A stretch of 58,621 nucleotides of DNA from the NCBI GenBank assembly GCA_016281535.1, contig JAEEIT010000143.1, forward strand, positions 1 through 58,621, read 5' to 3'. Below are positions 32,630 to 41,894 of this stretch, piece by piece. The position numbers and the translations under genes were made by a program. The DNA comes from Clostridia bacterium (GTDB lineage: Bacteria > Bacillota > Clostridia > Saccharofermentanales > Saccharofermentanaceae). Each line of letters starts with the position of its first letter. Positions within the stretch are counted from its first letter, which is position 1. The notes below the pieces were generated by a model that was not told the origin of the DNA, searched no databases, and saw nothing but the letters and a program-made list of their open reading frames with translations.

Positions 32630-33694
32630 TTACTTATTGCTGTACATATCCTCGTAGTATTTCTGGTAGGCACCGGACGTGACACGATTCATCCATTCTT
32701 CATGATCAAGATACCAATCGATGGTCTTGACAATGCCGACTTCGAACGGGGTCTCAGGATACCAGCCGAGGTCTTCTTTGATTTTGCTTGGATCGATACC
32801 GTAACGGCGGTCGTGCCCCAGACGGTCTTCCACGTGCTTGATCAGATCTTCTGAGATCCCCTCGTCTTTCAGACGGTCATGAAGCTGTTCAATGATCGTC
32901 TTTACGATAAAGATGTTCGGACGTTCGTTATGACCACCAACGTTATATACCTCGCCGACCTTACCGTCGTTGGCTACCATATCTATGGCCTTGCAGTGAT
33001 CCTCCACATAAAGCCAGTCACGGATCTGCATACCGTCGCCATAAACAGGGAGCTGTTTATGATGCTTCACGTTGTTGATCATGAGCGGGATCAGTTTCTC
33101 CGGGAACTGGTACGGGCCGTAGTTATTGGAACAACGGGTAATGTTGATTGGCATACCATAAGTATCGTGGAATGCCTTGACGAAATGGTCAGCAGATGCC
33201 TTAGAGGAACTATAGGGACTATGAGGATTGATCGGAGTGGTCTCCATGAAATAGCCTTCGGCACCGAGAGCGCCATAGACTTCATCTGTACTGACCTGAA
33301 TGTACTTCTTCCCTTCCTTCCAGGTCTTCTTTTCAGCATCATACCAGGCTTCTTTGGCTCGCTGCAATAGATTGACTGTACCCATTACATTGGTCTGTAC
33401 AAAGATTTCCGGATTCGCAATGGAACGGTCTACATGACTCTCAGCGGCAAAGTTAATGACATAGTCAAAATCATACTGTTCGAAAAGCTTCGTAATCAGT
33501 TCCTTATCGCAGATATCCCCATGTACGAATACATGCCGCTTGTCCTGCTCGATTTCTTTGAGATTTTCAAGGTTCCCGGCATACGTCAGCTTGTCCACAT
33601 TGACCAGAAGGATATCTTCGTATTTATTCAACATATAGTAGACGAAATTCGAGCCGATAAATCCGGCACATCCTGTAATCAAATACTTCTTCAT
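32630..33694 (-). CDS. rfbB: dTDP-glucose 4,6-dehydratase
   Basis: RfbB (RmlB) turns dTDP-glucose into dTDP-4-keto-6-deoxyglucose. The 354-residue extended SDR has TGCAGFIGSNFV for NAD, VSTDEVYGALG (catalytic T/D/E) and SPYSSSKASAD with the YxxxK pair, and GDGMQIRDWLYVEDH. It sits between rfbA and rfbD. Confidence 0.95.
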   Translation of the reverse strand: MKKYLITGCAGFIGSNFVYYMLNKYEDILLVNVDKLTYAGNLENLKEIEQDKRHVFVHGDICDKELITKLFEQYDFDYVINFAAESHVDRSIANPEIFVQTNVMGTVNLLQRAKEAWYDAEKKTWKEGKKYIQVSTDEVYGALGAEGYFMETTPINPHSPYSSSKASADHFVKAFHDTYGMPINITRCSNNYGPYQFPEKLIPLMINNVKHHKQLPVYGDGMQIRDWLYVEDHCKAIDMVANDGKVGEVYNVGGHNERPNIFIVKTIIEQLHDRLKDEGISEDLIKHVEDRLGHDRRYGIDPSKIKEDLGWYPETPFEVGIVKTIDWYLDHEEWMNRVTSGAYQKYYEDMYSNK

Positions 33695-33707
33695 GTGTTA
33701 CTTCTCC

Positions 33708-34595
33708 TTAATATCTTACTTTTCCGTCAGCTACAGATTTCAAATGGGCACCATACGGAGACTTTCCGTACCGTTCCGCAGAAGCAATCAGTTCATCCTT
33801 ATCGATCCATTTGTTGACATAAGCGATCTCTTCCGGTGCGGAAATCGTAATTCCCTGACGTTTGGAGATCATCTGGACAAAGTCCGCTGCCTCGACGAGG
33901 CTATCCATGGTTCCTGTATCCAGCCAGGCAAATCCGCGTCCAAGTAATTGTACATCAAGACGTCCATCTGTCAAATACATGTCATTTAGTGTCGTAATTT
34001 CAAGTTCTCCGCGGGCACTGGGCTTCACCTGAAGGGCTTTATCCGATACTCCTGCAGGATAGAAATAGAGTCCGGTTACCGCGTAATTTGATTTCGGTAT
34101 CTTGGGCTTCTCTTCGATGCTTGTCACTTTACCCGTTTCATCGAAAGCGACGACACCGAATCGCTCGGGATCATTCACGTAATAACCGAAAACGGTAGCT
34201 CTGCCATTCTGTTCGGCATTCTCTACGGAACTTCTGAGGACTTTGCTGAATCCGTTGCCATAGAAGATATTATCGCCAAGCACCATCGCACAGGCATCTT
34301 CTCCTATGAACTTCTGTCCAAGAATAAACGCCTGAGCCAGGCCATCCGGAGATGGCTGCACACAGTAAGAAAGAGAGATTCCGTACTGGGATCCGGTACC
34401 CAAGAGTGCCTCAAACCTTGGTGTGTCTTCGGGTGTACTGATAATCAGAATATCTTTGATCCCGGCCAGCATTAATGTGGACAGCGGATAATAGATCATC
34501 GGCTTATCATAAACAGGAAGCAACTGCTTACTGGTGACCATGGTAAGTGGATAAAGTCTCGTTCCGGCGCCCCCGGCAAGAATAATACCTTTCAT
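33708..34595 (-). CDS. rfbA: Glucose-1-phosphate thymidylyltransferase
   Basis: RfbA (RmlA) makes dTDP-glucose from glucose 1-phosphate and dTTP. The 295-residue enzyme begins [16 protein letters not shown], the nucleotide loop, and has [16 protein letters not shown] and [17 protein letters not shown] precedes the ATG. It begins the rhamnose-precursor set, directly behind the flippase gene. Confidence 0.95.
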   Translation of the reverse strand: MKGIILAGGAGTRLYPLTMVTSKQLLPVYDKPMIYYPLSTLMLAGIKDILIISTPEDTPRFEALLGTGSQYGISLSYCVQPSPDGLAQAFILGQKFIGEDACAMVLGDNIFYGNGFSKVLRSSVENAEQNGRATVFGYYVNDPERFGVVAFDETGKVTSIEEKPKIPKSNYAVTGLYFYPAGVSDKALQVKPSARGELEITTLNDMYLTDGRLDVQLLGRGFAWLDTGTMDSLVEAADFVQMISKRQGITISAPEEIAYVNKWIDKDELIASAERYGKSPYGAHLKSVADGKVRY

Positions 34596-34598
34596 AGT

Positions 34599-36026
34599 TT
34601 ACTCCTTTTGTATGTCTGTCTTCGGTTTTCTTTGCAAAAGCTGCAGCAGGCTGTTTCGGTATATGTATAAGTATAATACTAAAAGCGCAGCATATACCAG
34701 ACATCCATAAACGAATTTCAACCTTGTGGCACAAAGTATAAATGCCATGGTCATGAATGCCTCAATAATATAGTCCCTAATGATATTCACCCGGATGATT
34801 TTGGCCACGATCATTTCCGATAGCACCGACCGGAACATGATAAAGAACACGATAAAATACAGCATCAGGTTCATGTTGTCCAGCACATATGCCGAAATAA
34901 CAAAAGAGGACATGGATAATACCACTGCTACGACATTCACCAGAAGCATCTTTTTCTCAGCCCGGTATGCCTTCAGGTAGTTGTTCGTAAGAAGACTGAC
35001 CTTGGAGGCATAAATGATGATTGGCATCATGATGCCTAGGTAGGAAAGACTTTCCACATATTTCGGAAGCCATCTTTCCAGAATAAGACATCCGGGATAG
35101 TAACACCACAGGGATAAAAACAGGACCGGCGTAATGGCATTCCGGATCATCATATAAAGCTGTGGAAGCTTATCCTTCTCCATACGCTTCAACTGCGGAA
35201 AAAGCACTACACTGATGGCAGTGACGAATGCCAGGAACAGATTGGAGATGCTGAAGGAGAAAGATACTTTTCCGAATACCAGATCGCCCCAGTGCCACTG
35301 GATGATCATCTTCGCGCCGCTGATTAAGAGAGCCGAAGACCAGTTGGCCACAAGAAGCATACATCCGGAACTGACGTTGAACTTGAGTTCGGACATCGCC
35401 TCTTTCGTGGCAATGGAACTTCCGATATACATGTCCCGGTTGTAAAAGAAACCCACCAGCACGCCGAAGAAGTCGGCGCAGAGATCTGCGATACAGTACA
35501 TGTAGAACTGTTCGACGTGAAATACCAGAAGCAAAACAGTAAAGACGCCAAAGAACACTCTCTGGGAGATAACGAGTTTGGCATAGATATTGATCCGGTT
35601 CGTAATCTGGAAGATGTAGGACGTGTACGTAAACAGGTTTCTGGAAAGCACGCTAAGCGCAACAAGAATGAAAACCAAACGATTTACACCGCCAACGAAT
35701 ATGGAAATAAACAGGATCGATACCAGAGTGATGAAGCCGTTTCCCAGCAATAAAGCCCGGAACTGGGAGCGGATCCTTGGCTTGTCCAGCTGATCGTAAT
35801 CATACTGGGAATATCGAAGTACCAGACCATCCAGAAGGCCGAAATGAAGTACGCCTACATATCCGGCATATAGTACGAAAGACTGCCAGTAGGCGTATTC
35901 AAGTTCCGGAATAAATTTCGGAACGATCAGGTTCAGGATGAAACTGACCGCAAGAGAAATGACCTGAACCAGAAGGGACAGAAATACATTTTTTTTAATT
36001 GAATTCTTCTTTAAAGTTTTGGGCAC
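34599..36026 (-). CDS. Wzx-type polysaccharide flippase
   Basis: A 475-residue protein with about 12-14 hydrophobic spans and the N-terminal layout of the MATE/PST flippase superfamily (KKNVFLSLLVQVISLAVSFI; FGLLDGLVLRYSQYD). It would carry undecaprenyl-linked repeat units across the membrane. The start is GTG 36026, with GAGGAG at 8 bases. Its neighbour is the polymerase gene, as in Wzx/Wzy systems. Assignment is from topology, context and weak motifs. Confidence 0.8.
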   Translation of the reverse strand: MPKTLKKNSIKKNVFLSLLVQVISLAVSFILNLIVPKFIPELEYAYWQSFVLYAGYVGVLHFGLLDGLVLRYSQYDYDQLDKPRIRSQFRALLLGNGFITLVSILFISIFVGGVNRLVFILVALSVLSRNLFTYTSYIFQITNRINIYAKLVISQRVFFGVFTVLLLVFHVEQFYMYCIADLCADFFGVLVGFFYNRDMYIGSSIATKEAMSELKFNVSSGCMLLVANWSSALLISGAKMIIQWHWGDLVFGKVSFSFSISNLFLAFVTAISVVLFPQLKRMEKDKLPQLYMMIRNAITPVLFLSLWCYYPGCLILERWLPKYVESLSYLGIMMPIIIYASKVSLLTNNYLKAYRAEKKMLLVNVVAVVLSMSSFVISAYVLDNMNLMLYFIVFFIMFRSVLSEMIVAKIIRVNIIRDYIIEAFMTMAFILCATRLKFVYGCLVYAALLVLYLYIYRNSLLQLLQRKPKTDIQKE

Positions 36027-36066
36027 AATAATAACTCCTCATACACATATATCGAAATAGAACGGC

Positions 36067-37374
36067 TCACTGCTTGGCAGAAATTTTGACTCTCCAGAGC
36101 CCTTCCTTGGCATAAACAAGGAAATAAAAGAACACCAGCCACCAGATCTCATATACAAGTCCGAAATGAAACCGTTTCAGAAATTGATCCAAAATCGGAC
36201 AATAGACGACAGGATAGACATGAGACGTATAAAACAACCACCAGAATCCGAATTTGTCCTTCTTGTTCATAAGGTACAGAAATTCAAAAAGCATGCCCAT
36301 TAATCCCGGAATGATGGCTATACCTGCCATGCCAAAGTCCTGATAATATGGACGGAAAGTGGAATAGATATTAGTAGAAAAGCTATACCCGTTGGGAGAG
36401 TTGTAGGTTATATATTCGGAATTGTGCGGCACATCCGACGCCTTCCCGATTCCGACTGCGGCAAGTGTATTCTGTACTACAGAAAAACTGTATTTTCCGT
36501 AAGTATAGTCTTCATCAAATTCCTCAAGCCATAAGTTATAAGCATAGAGTCCAGAACCGGCATAAATGCCGATGGAGCGTTCGAAATTGGATTTGTAATT
36601 CTTCATTCGGCCAAATGCCCAGAACACCAATGCGAATACTGCCACGATCGCACATACTTTGATGAGAAGCTTCTTATTCCGAACAAAAACAGATTTTTTC
36701 CATTCATATGAGGTCATGAACAGCAGAAGCCCGAAAAGGAAGAAACGTATCAGAATATTCCTGTCCGTCGACAGAAGTGCATAAATCAGAAAACTGATTA
36801 TAGGTACAAAGACAAGTAAGTTGGTTTTCTTCTTATGGACAAACTTATCCAGGATGAAACGATGCATACTGATATAGCCGATCGCTACCAGAATCTCAAA
36901 TAACTGCGTTGTGAAGAAGTTGTATTCCTTGTCTGCAGCATAAATCTTCCGAAGCGAAGCGCGGAAAGCGGAAAAAGAACTAAGATCAATCCCCTGGAAC
37001 TTGACCATACAGTATGCGATCAGAAAAAACAACGATAATACTGAAAATAGTAAATAGGGATAATTCCCGTAAGTTCTCTCCATAACGCTTTCGCTATGCG
37101 TATCAGAAAGAAGATTCTTCCGTAACGATAGAAGTGCACGGCTACACAGTGTTCCAATAAAAAAGGACACGAGAGCCACGACAAACGTAAGCGTCGTCAA
37201 ATAATAGAAACCGTGAGTCGAGATATCCCAGTTCTCATAATTCAAGCATACGATCGAGAAGCAAAGGAGCATGGCGGCACTGAGAAGAAACAACGGGCCG
37301 GTCATATCCCTCTTGTAGTAGAAGTACGACAGCAACAGTAATATGAAAATTATGATCCAAGTTGTAAATAGCAT
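36067..37374 (-). CDS. Wzy-type oligosaccharide repeat unit polymerase
   Basis: About 435 residues with 10-12 predicted spans and a large loop between late spans (YAGSGLYAYNLWLEEFDEDY, then SEYITYNSPNGYSFSTNIYS), the usual appearance of Wzy/O-antigen polymerases. It would join flipped repeat units outside the membrane. I choose ATG 37374, six bases after CGGAG; a TTG in frame at 37377 is the alternative. Wzy proteins share little sequence, so the name rests on topology and position next to the flippase. Confidence 0.72.
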   Translation of the reverse strand: MLFTTWIIIFILLLLSYFYYKRDMTGPLFLLSAAMLLCFSIVCLNYENWDISTHGFYYLTTLTFVVALVSFFIGTLCSRALLSLRKNLLSDTHSESVMERTYGNYPYLLFSVLSLFFLIAYCMVKFQGIDLSSFSAFRASLRKIYAADKEYNFFTTQLFEILVAIGYISMHRFILDKFVHKKKTNLLVFVPIISFLIYALLSTDRNILIRFFLFGLLLFMTSYEWKKSVFVRNKKLLIKVCAIVAVFALVFWAFGRMKNYKSNFERSIGIYAGSGLYAYNLWLEEFDEDYTYGKYSFSVVQNTLAAVGIGKASDVPHNSEYITYNSPNGYSFSTNIYSTFRPYYQDFGMAGIAIIPGLMGMLFEFLYLMNKKDKFGFWWLFYTSHVYPVVYCPILDQFLKRFHFGLVYEIWWLVFFYFLVYAKEGLWRVKISAKQ

Positions 37375-37416
37375 CAATTTCTCCGTTACAATTCCTTATT
37401 TCGTAGCCTCTTTTAG

Positions 37417-38334
37417 TTAAAACAGGCCCAGCAGCACTTTCAGCCGATAAGCCCAAGCACTCTCCCCTGTATGCCGGTAGATTTCCTTCTCTTTAAACAT
37501 GCCGAACCGACGTATAAGTGAGCGGCGGTAATTCCCGTATTTCGATAACCGTGTAAGAGTATCCTGCGGAAGAAGGTCGCCATATTTGCTGGAGACCTCA
37601 TATGCCAATGTACTTCTGCCACGACGCAGATGTTTCTTCTTGAGTTTCTTTTTATATTCGTCGAGGTGACTGGTTTCACGCACGCCAACCACATTATTCT
37701 CGTGCTGGCGGTAGAGAATATAACTGTTCTCATCATAAATGACCTTCCCGACAGAAGCGGCAACCATACCCACCCAAACATCTTGGATACGGATCCGGAG
37801 AAGCTCCGGCGTCGGGCGGCGGGACGGCTCATATAGAATTGCCTGAAGAGCGCGGTTCCATACCATGGTGCAGCCGGAGATCTTGTTGTTACACATGATC
37901 TGCATCCAGGAACAGTCCAGAGCATCTTTATGCCGCATGCCTAACCTGTTTTTGGCCTTGTCCACCAATATCTGATTGGAACAATAAAGGACAGGTCCCT
38001 CTTCTCCCTGAAGTTTAGAAACACCGGAAGAGATTTTCTCGGGAAGCCAGTTGTCGTCCTGATCGGCAAATGCATAGTAATCATAATCCGTTTTCACGTA
38101 ATATACCAAGTCCATGAAACTGGAACCGACGCCCAGATTCGGACCTTGAAGAAGATGCACATTCGGGAACTTTTCCGTATACTCTTTTACGATAGAAACC
38201 GTGTCGTCGGAAGATCCGTCATCGCGGATAAAAAGCTGAACGTTCACATCCTTTTGAGCAAGAATGCAGTCGATCTGCTCTCGGACATATGTCTGACCAT
38301 TATAGGTACTCATCAGTACCGCTACATTACTCAT
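37417..38334 (-). CDS. Family 2 glycosyltransferase, rhamnosyltransferase-like
   Basis: A 305-residue GT-A enzyme. The start VAVLMSTYNGQTYVREQ, then RDDGSSDDT (nucleotide site) and FADQDDNWLPEK (metal-binding D-x-D type motif) are typical of family 2. The arrangement is like rhamnosyltransferases of Gram-positive wall polysaccharides, and rfbABD in the locus would supply dTDP-rhamnose, but donor and linkage are inferred. It overlaps the SDR gene upstream by 8 bases. Confidence 0.83.
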   Translation of the reverse strand: MSNVAVLMSTYNGQTYVREQIDCILAQKDVNVQLFIRDDGSSDDTVSIVKEYTEKFPNVHLLQGPNLGVGSSFMDLVYYVKTDYDYYAFADQDDNWLPEKISSGVSKLQGEEGPVLYCSNQILVDKAKNRLGMRHKDALDCSWMQIMCNNKISGCTMVWNRALQAILYEPSRRPTPELLRIRIQDVWVGMVAASVGKVIYDENSYILYRQHENNVVGVRETSHLDEYKKKLKKKHLRRGRSTLAYEVSSKYGDLLPQDTLTRLSKYGNYRRSLIRRFGMFKEKEIYRHTGESAWAYRLKVLLGLF

Positions 38335-39376
38335 CTGCTTCTAACCCCCGCATCATACGTGTAAACATCTCCATGAGACCATATTGAGGTTTCCACCCGA
38401 GATTTCCGATCTTGCTCACGTCCAGATCCATATAGAGTGTCTCCGCATAGCCTAGTTTACCGATATCATCGGCAACATCAAACTGAACAGAAATCTCCCC
38501 GTCTGCCAGCTCCTGCGCAACCATCTTCGCCATATCTGCAATGGAGCAATATGTTTCGGGATTTGCGACCGTGTAAGCTTCACCATTGTCTCCTTTGAGA
38601 AGGCAAAGAAGGATCGCAGATACAGCGTCTGCCGTATACAGATAGCATCGCTCCGTTAACCCTAACGAACGAAGTACAATATCTTTCTTCTCCATCGCGC
38701 AGCGCATGAACTGGGCAAATACCCGTCCATCGTCATATTTGACACCCGGACCGAATGTCTGGGTTGCACGAAGAACGACCGTTGGGATACCATACTGGGC
38801 ATAATACCCGTAGCACAGTGCTTCTGTAGCGATCTTTCCCACCGGATAGCTGTTCCGGCTGTTCTGTGGGAGGAATCCGCCCACTTCCGCTTCCGTGACT
38901 TTATGCCCCTTTTCAGGGAACCCATAGACTTCCATGGTAGACACCATGATAAACTTCCTGACCGGATGATCCTTGGCCCATTCCAGAAGTGCCTTCGTCC
39001 CCTCAATATTTGCAAGAAGCGTATCCACCGGCTTTTCCATAAAGTACTTCGAACTTGTAGGACTTGCCAGATGAACGATATAATCCACCTTCTCGGAAAT
39101 CGCCGGAACCGAACCTAATTCATACGGAAGGATCGTGATATTATCCGACGGCAGAAGCACTTTCGCCGCTTCCGTATTGCGGACCAGAACCAGGATCTTC
39201 ACAGACAGTGCTTTTGCCTCCGAGGCAAAAGAAAGTGCCCGGACCAGATTCAGTCCGATCAGGCCGGTGGCACCGGTCACCAGAACCGTGGTGTTGCGGA
39301 ATGACTCCCAATCTATGAAAGAAAGCTCAGTAAGCTTCTGATAATCTTCAGTAAAAACCTTATTCATCTTCCTCAT
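38327..39376 (-). CDS. NAD-dependent epimerase/dehydratase (extended SDR) next to a cytidylyltransferase
   Basis: A 349-residue extended SDR. TVLVTGATGLIGLNLVRAL is the dinucleotide loop, VHLASPTSSKYF the NAD-side motif, MVSTMEVYGFPEKG and NSYPVGKIATE hold the Ser/Thr and YxxxK catalytic residues. It most resembles sugar-nucleotide epimerases or decarboxylases. Its start overlaps the cytidylyltransferase gene by 17 bases, so the two probably serve one pathway, making a CDP-activated compound. In Haemophilus Bcs1 a cytidylyltransferase is fused to an SDR reductase to make CDP-ribitol; here the SDR is of a different, longer type. The start may also be the ATG at 39367. Confidence 0.82.
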   Translation of the reverse strand: MRKMNKVFTEDYQKLTELSFIDWESFRNTTVLVTGATGLIGLNLVRALSFASEAKALSVKILVLVRNTEAAKVLLPSDNITILPYELGSVPAISEKVDYIVHLASPTSSKYFMEKPVDTLLANIEGTKALLEWAKDHPVRKFIMVSTMEVYGFPEKGHKVTEAEVGGFLPQNSRNSYPVGKIATEALCYGYYAQYGIPTVVLRATQTFGPGVKYDDGRVFAQFMRCAMEKKDIVLRSLGLTERCYLYTADAVSAILLCLLKGDNGEAYTVANPETYCSIADMAKMVAQELADGEISVQFDVADDIGKLGYAETLYMDLDVSKIGNLGWKPQYGLMEMFTRMMRGLEADE

Positions 39377-40088
39377 CCAACATATGTGGATTCTCTTTCA
39401 AATCCATTAACGCACGAAATGTAAAATAATCTGACGGAGTCGTGATCTTAATGTTCTCAGACGGGCCGTCCACAGCATGGATCGAATGGCCGGAAAGCTG
39501 CATAAGATAAGCTGTATCGATACAGTCTTTCATACCTTTCCCGATAGCCTCCTTGTGGGCTTTCAGAAGTTCTCCCAGACGGAAAGACTGCGGGGCTTTG
39601 ACCATGCGGCACTCTTCCCTGTCGATGATCCTTCCGACTGCATTCTCTTCTCCTGTGACTGCAATCGTTTCGATCGCCGGAGTGACAGTGACACCGGAAT
39701 CATACTTCTCGACCGATTCAATATTCTTCGTGATCGTCTCCTGATCGATCAGAGGACGGACACCATCATGAACCAGGCAGACAGTATCTTCAGGAAATAA
39801 TTCGGCCGCCTTCGAAATGCCGTTAAAACGGGACATCATACCGGTTTCTCCGCCCGGAACGATCGCTTTCACTTTGGAAATATGGAAACGCTCGATCAGT
39901 TCCCGGCAGTAGTCGATCCAGTCGGAAACACATACGACCACGATACCATCGATCTTTTCATGATTCTGGAAATGTTCCAGCGTGTAGATAATGATCGGCT
40001 TTCCATGCAATTCCAGGAACTGCTTGGGTTTCGAAACGGTCTTCATTCTTTTTCCGGTTCCACCGGCAAAAATCACTGCTACATTCAT
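39360..40088 (-). CDS. IspD/TarI-family cytidylyltransferase
   Basis: A 242-residue CTP-dependent nucleotidyltransferase. VAVIFAGGTGKRM and SKPKQFLEL form the CTP site, VCLVHDGVRPLID and MVKAPQSFRLGEL the second half. IspD (isoprenoid synthesis) and TarI (CDP-ribitol synthesis) share this fold. The place inside a polysaccharide locus between an SDR and LicD genes favours the TarI side, that is, activation of a polyol or sugar phosphate. No tarJ-type zinc dehydrogenase is present. The C-terminus is rich in acidic residues. Confidence 0.82.
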   Translation of the reverse strand: MNVAVIFAGGTGKRMKTVSKPKQFLELHGKPIIIYTLEHFQNHEKIDGIVVVCVSDWIDYCRELIERFHISKVKAIVPGGETGMMSRFNGISKAAELFPEDTVCLVHDGVRPLIDQETITKNIESVEKYDSGVTVTPAIETIAVTGEENAVGRIIDREECRMVKAPQSFRLGELLKAHKEAIGKGMKDCIDTAYLMQLSGHSIHAVDGPSENIKITTPSDYFTFRALMDLKENPHMLDEEDE

Positions 40089-40117
40089 TCTCGTTATCTA
40101 ATCCTCATATGTCCGGC

Positions 40118-40930
40118 TCAACGGCGGTAGGCCTTGGTCGTGTGATGGGCGACCCGCTTATTCTCCGGCGGCAATTCCATGTAGTTCCGATAATGCTTGG
40201 TCAGATAGTCGTGATAGTTCTTGATCCCCATCACCTTCTGATCTTCAAAATCCAGTTCAATATAATTCGTAAACGTATCCTGTGTCATGATCTCGTCTTC
40301 CCGGTAAGAACCACATACACAGCCTGCGTATTTTGCGCCCTCGAAAGGATGCTTAAGGTTCTCTTTATCGATCTTTTCGATCAGTTTTCTCGGATTGGCG
40401 AACCGGCTCATGACGAATAGTGCCAAACGTACCGGTTCCACCAGGATGCTGTGTGTCTTGCTTCTGAAATACTTCTTCCAGCGGGTCGCATTCAGAAGTT
40501 CTCTTTTAAAAGTGGTCTTTTTAAAAATCTTAAAGGCTTCTTTCTCACTGTCTCCCAATCCATCGAGAGGAAAGACATCAATGGAAATACCGATATCGTA
40601 AGGAAGGCTGATGGCCTCATCCACCATCTTGGTAGACGGGTCATAGATTTTCGCAAAAAGATCGTCATATCCTTTCGTGTGAAGATAATCCAGGAGAGTA
40701 AATCCGGTATCGTTTTCCGAGCAAAACCGGATAAATGCATCGTAGTCCGGACGGGGCATCATGACATCCACGTCATCATCCCAGGGAATAAAGCCCTTGT
40801 GACGCACCGCACCAAGAAGGCTTCCTCCACCCATGGAATAGCGCCATCCATGCTCACGGCACAGCTGATCATATTTCATGAGAAGCCCCAGCTGGACCTC
40901 ATGTATTTCCTGAAGCGATAGCTCATTCAT
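40118..40930 (-). CDS. LicD-family phosphotransferase (second of two)
   Basis: A 270-residue LicD protein with SMGGGSLLGAVRHKGFIPWD, DDVDVMMPRPDYDAF and IGISIDVFPLDGLG. It is similar in layout to the other LicD gene at 30861-31676, so the locus could place two phospho-groups or act on two acceptors. ATG 40930 is preferred, with AAGGAGAG 13 bases upstream (long); the frame is open to 40969. It directly precedes the cytidylyltransferase gene, its likely donor source. Confidence 0.87.
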   Translation of the reverse strand: MNELSLQEIHEVQLGLLMKYDQLCREHGWRYSMGGGSLLGAVRHKGFIPWDDDVDVMMPRPDYDAFIRFCSENDTGFTLLDYLHTKGYDDLFAKIYDPSTKMVDEAISLPYDIGISIDVFPLDGLGDSEKEAFKIFKKTTFKRELLNATRWKKYFRSKTHSILVEPVRLALFVMSRFANPRKLIEKIDKENLKHPFEGAKYAGCVCGSYREDEIMTQDTFTNYIELDFEDQKVMGIKNYHDYLTKHYRNYMELPPENKRVAHHTTKAYRR

Positions 40931-41002
40931 GCTACTACTATTTCTCTCCTTATTCTCTGTCCGATACATTCGTGAACCCTTGATATATCGGACGTCACCT
41001 GT

Positions 41003-41031
41003 ATTTTACCAATCCCGATTTCACATCGCAA
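41003..41031 (-). promoter_or_regulatory. Internal promoter candidate in the polysaccharide locus
   Basis: Minus-strand TTGCGA (41031-41026) and TAAAAT (41008-41003) with a 17-base spacer lie in the 145-base gap between a glycosyltransferase gene and licD. It could drive licD, the cytidylyltransferase and the downstream genes separately from the first three genes. Confidence 0.45.
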
Positions 41032-41075
41032 CGGCGCACAATAACCGTTTTGTAACATTCCGTATTCTTCCGTTT

Positions 41076-41894
41076 CTACCGGTGCAACAGCTTCTTGAAT
41101 ATAAATCCTCGAAGCTTTCCCGGAACCAGCGCCACTATAAACTGGATCCCCACCGTATAGAGATAATCCCAGCGGGATATAAATCCGGTCATAAGGACCT
41201 GCTTCTTCCCGGCACGGTATTTCTTGAAATAACTCCATCCACCACGGCGTTCAAACATATCATGTCCGATCCTGGCAAATACCAGAGGCTCATTGATGTT
41301 CATGCCATGTGCGCCGTTCTTCAGCATCCGGGCCCAAAGATAGGTATCTTCCATTAATGGACAGGATTCGTAGTTACCGGCGTCAAGTACTGCACGCTTC
41401 TTAAACATGACAGTCATGTGATTAAATGCATCTCTTCTTTTCTGATACTTCACGATCTCTTCGTGAGTGGACGGCACGGTACGTCTGGCTACGATGTTTT
41501 CCGGTGTATCTTCAAACTCATCGATATCGCTGCCACAGATGTCCAGATCCGGATTCTTCTTGAAAATGGAAAGCTGCTTCTCGAAGCGATCTTTTCGTGC
41601 TATATCATCTGTATCCATACGGGCTATCAGATCATATTTACACTCCGGGACACCGGCCCGAAGTGCCAGTCCCAGGCCCTGATTCTTAGAAAGCGGAACA
41701 CGATGAATCAGTCCCGGAAGTTCTTTCTGGTACTGATCGAGAAGCGCATACATCTCCTCGGTCAGCGGTCCATCTTCCACAACGACCCATTCATCCGCTT
41801 TCACAGTCTGATCCAGAAGGCTCTGAAAACAGGAACGGACATATTCCGGTTTTTCTTTGATATAAATTGACATCAGAACGCTGAATTCCGCCAT
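41076..41894 (-). CDS. Family 2 glycosyltransferase (AmsE-like)
   Basis: A 272-residue GT-A enzyme: FSVLMSIYIKEKPEYVRSC, VVVEDGPLTEEM, and LIARMDTDDIARKDRFEKQ (D-x-D metal site), with LMEDTYLWARML near the acceptor side. This pattern is common in family 2 enzymes such as AmsE of amylovoran synthesis. Donor sugar unknown. Its start shares a base with the end of the initiating transferase gene. Confidence 0.85.
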   Translation of the reverse strand: MAEFSVLMSIYIKEKPEYVRSCFQSLLDQTVKADEWVVVEDGPLTEEMYALLDQYQKELPGLIHRVPLSKNQGLGLALRAGVPECKYDLIARMDTDDIARKDRFEKQLSIFKKNPDLDICGSDIDEFEDTPENIVARRTVPSTHEEIVKYQKRRDAFNHMTVMFKKRAVLDAGNYESCPLMEDTYLWARMLKNGAHGMNINEPLVFARIGHDMFERRGGWSYFKKYRAGKKQVLMTGFISRWDYLYTVGIQFIVALVPGKLRGFIFKKLLHR

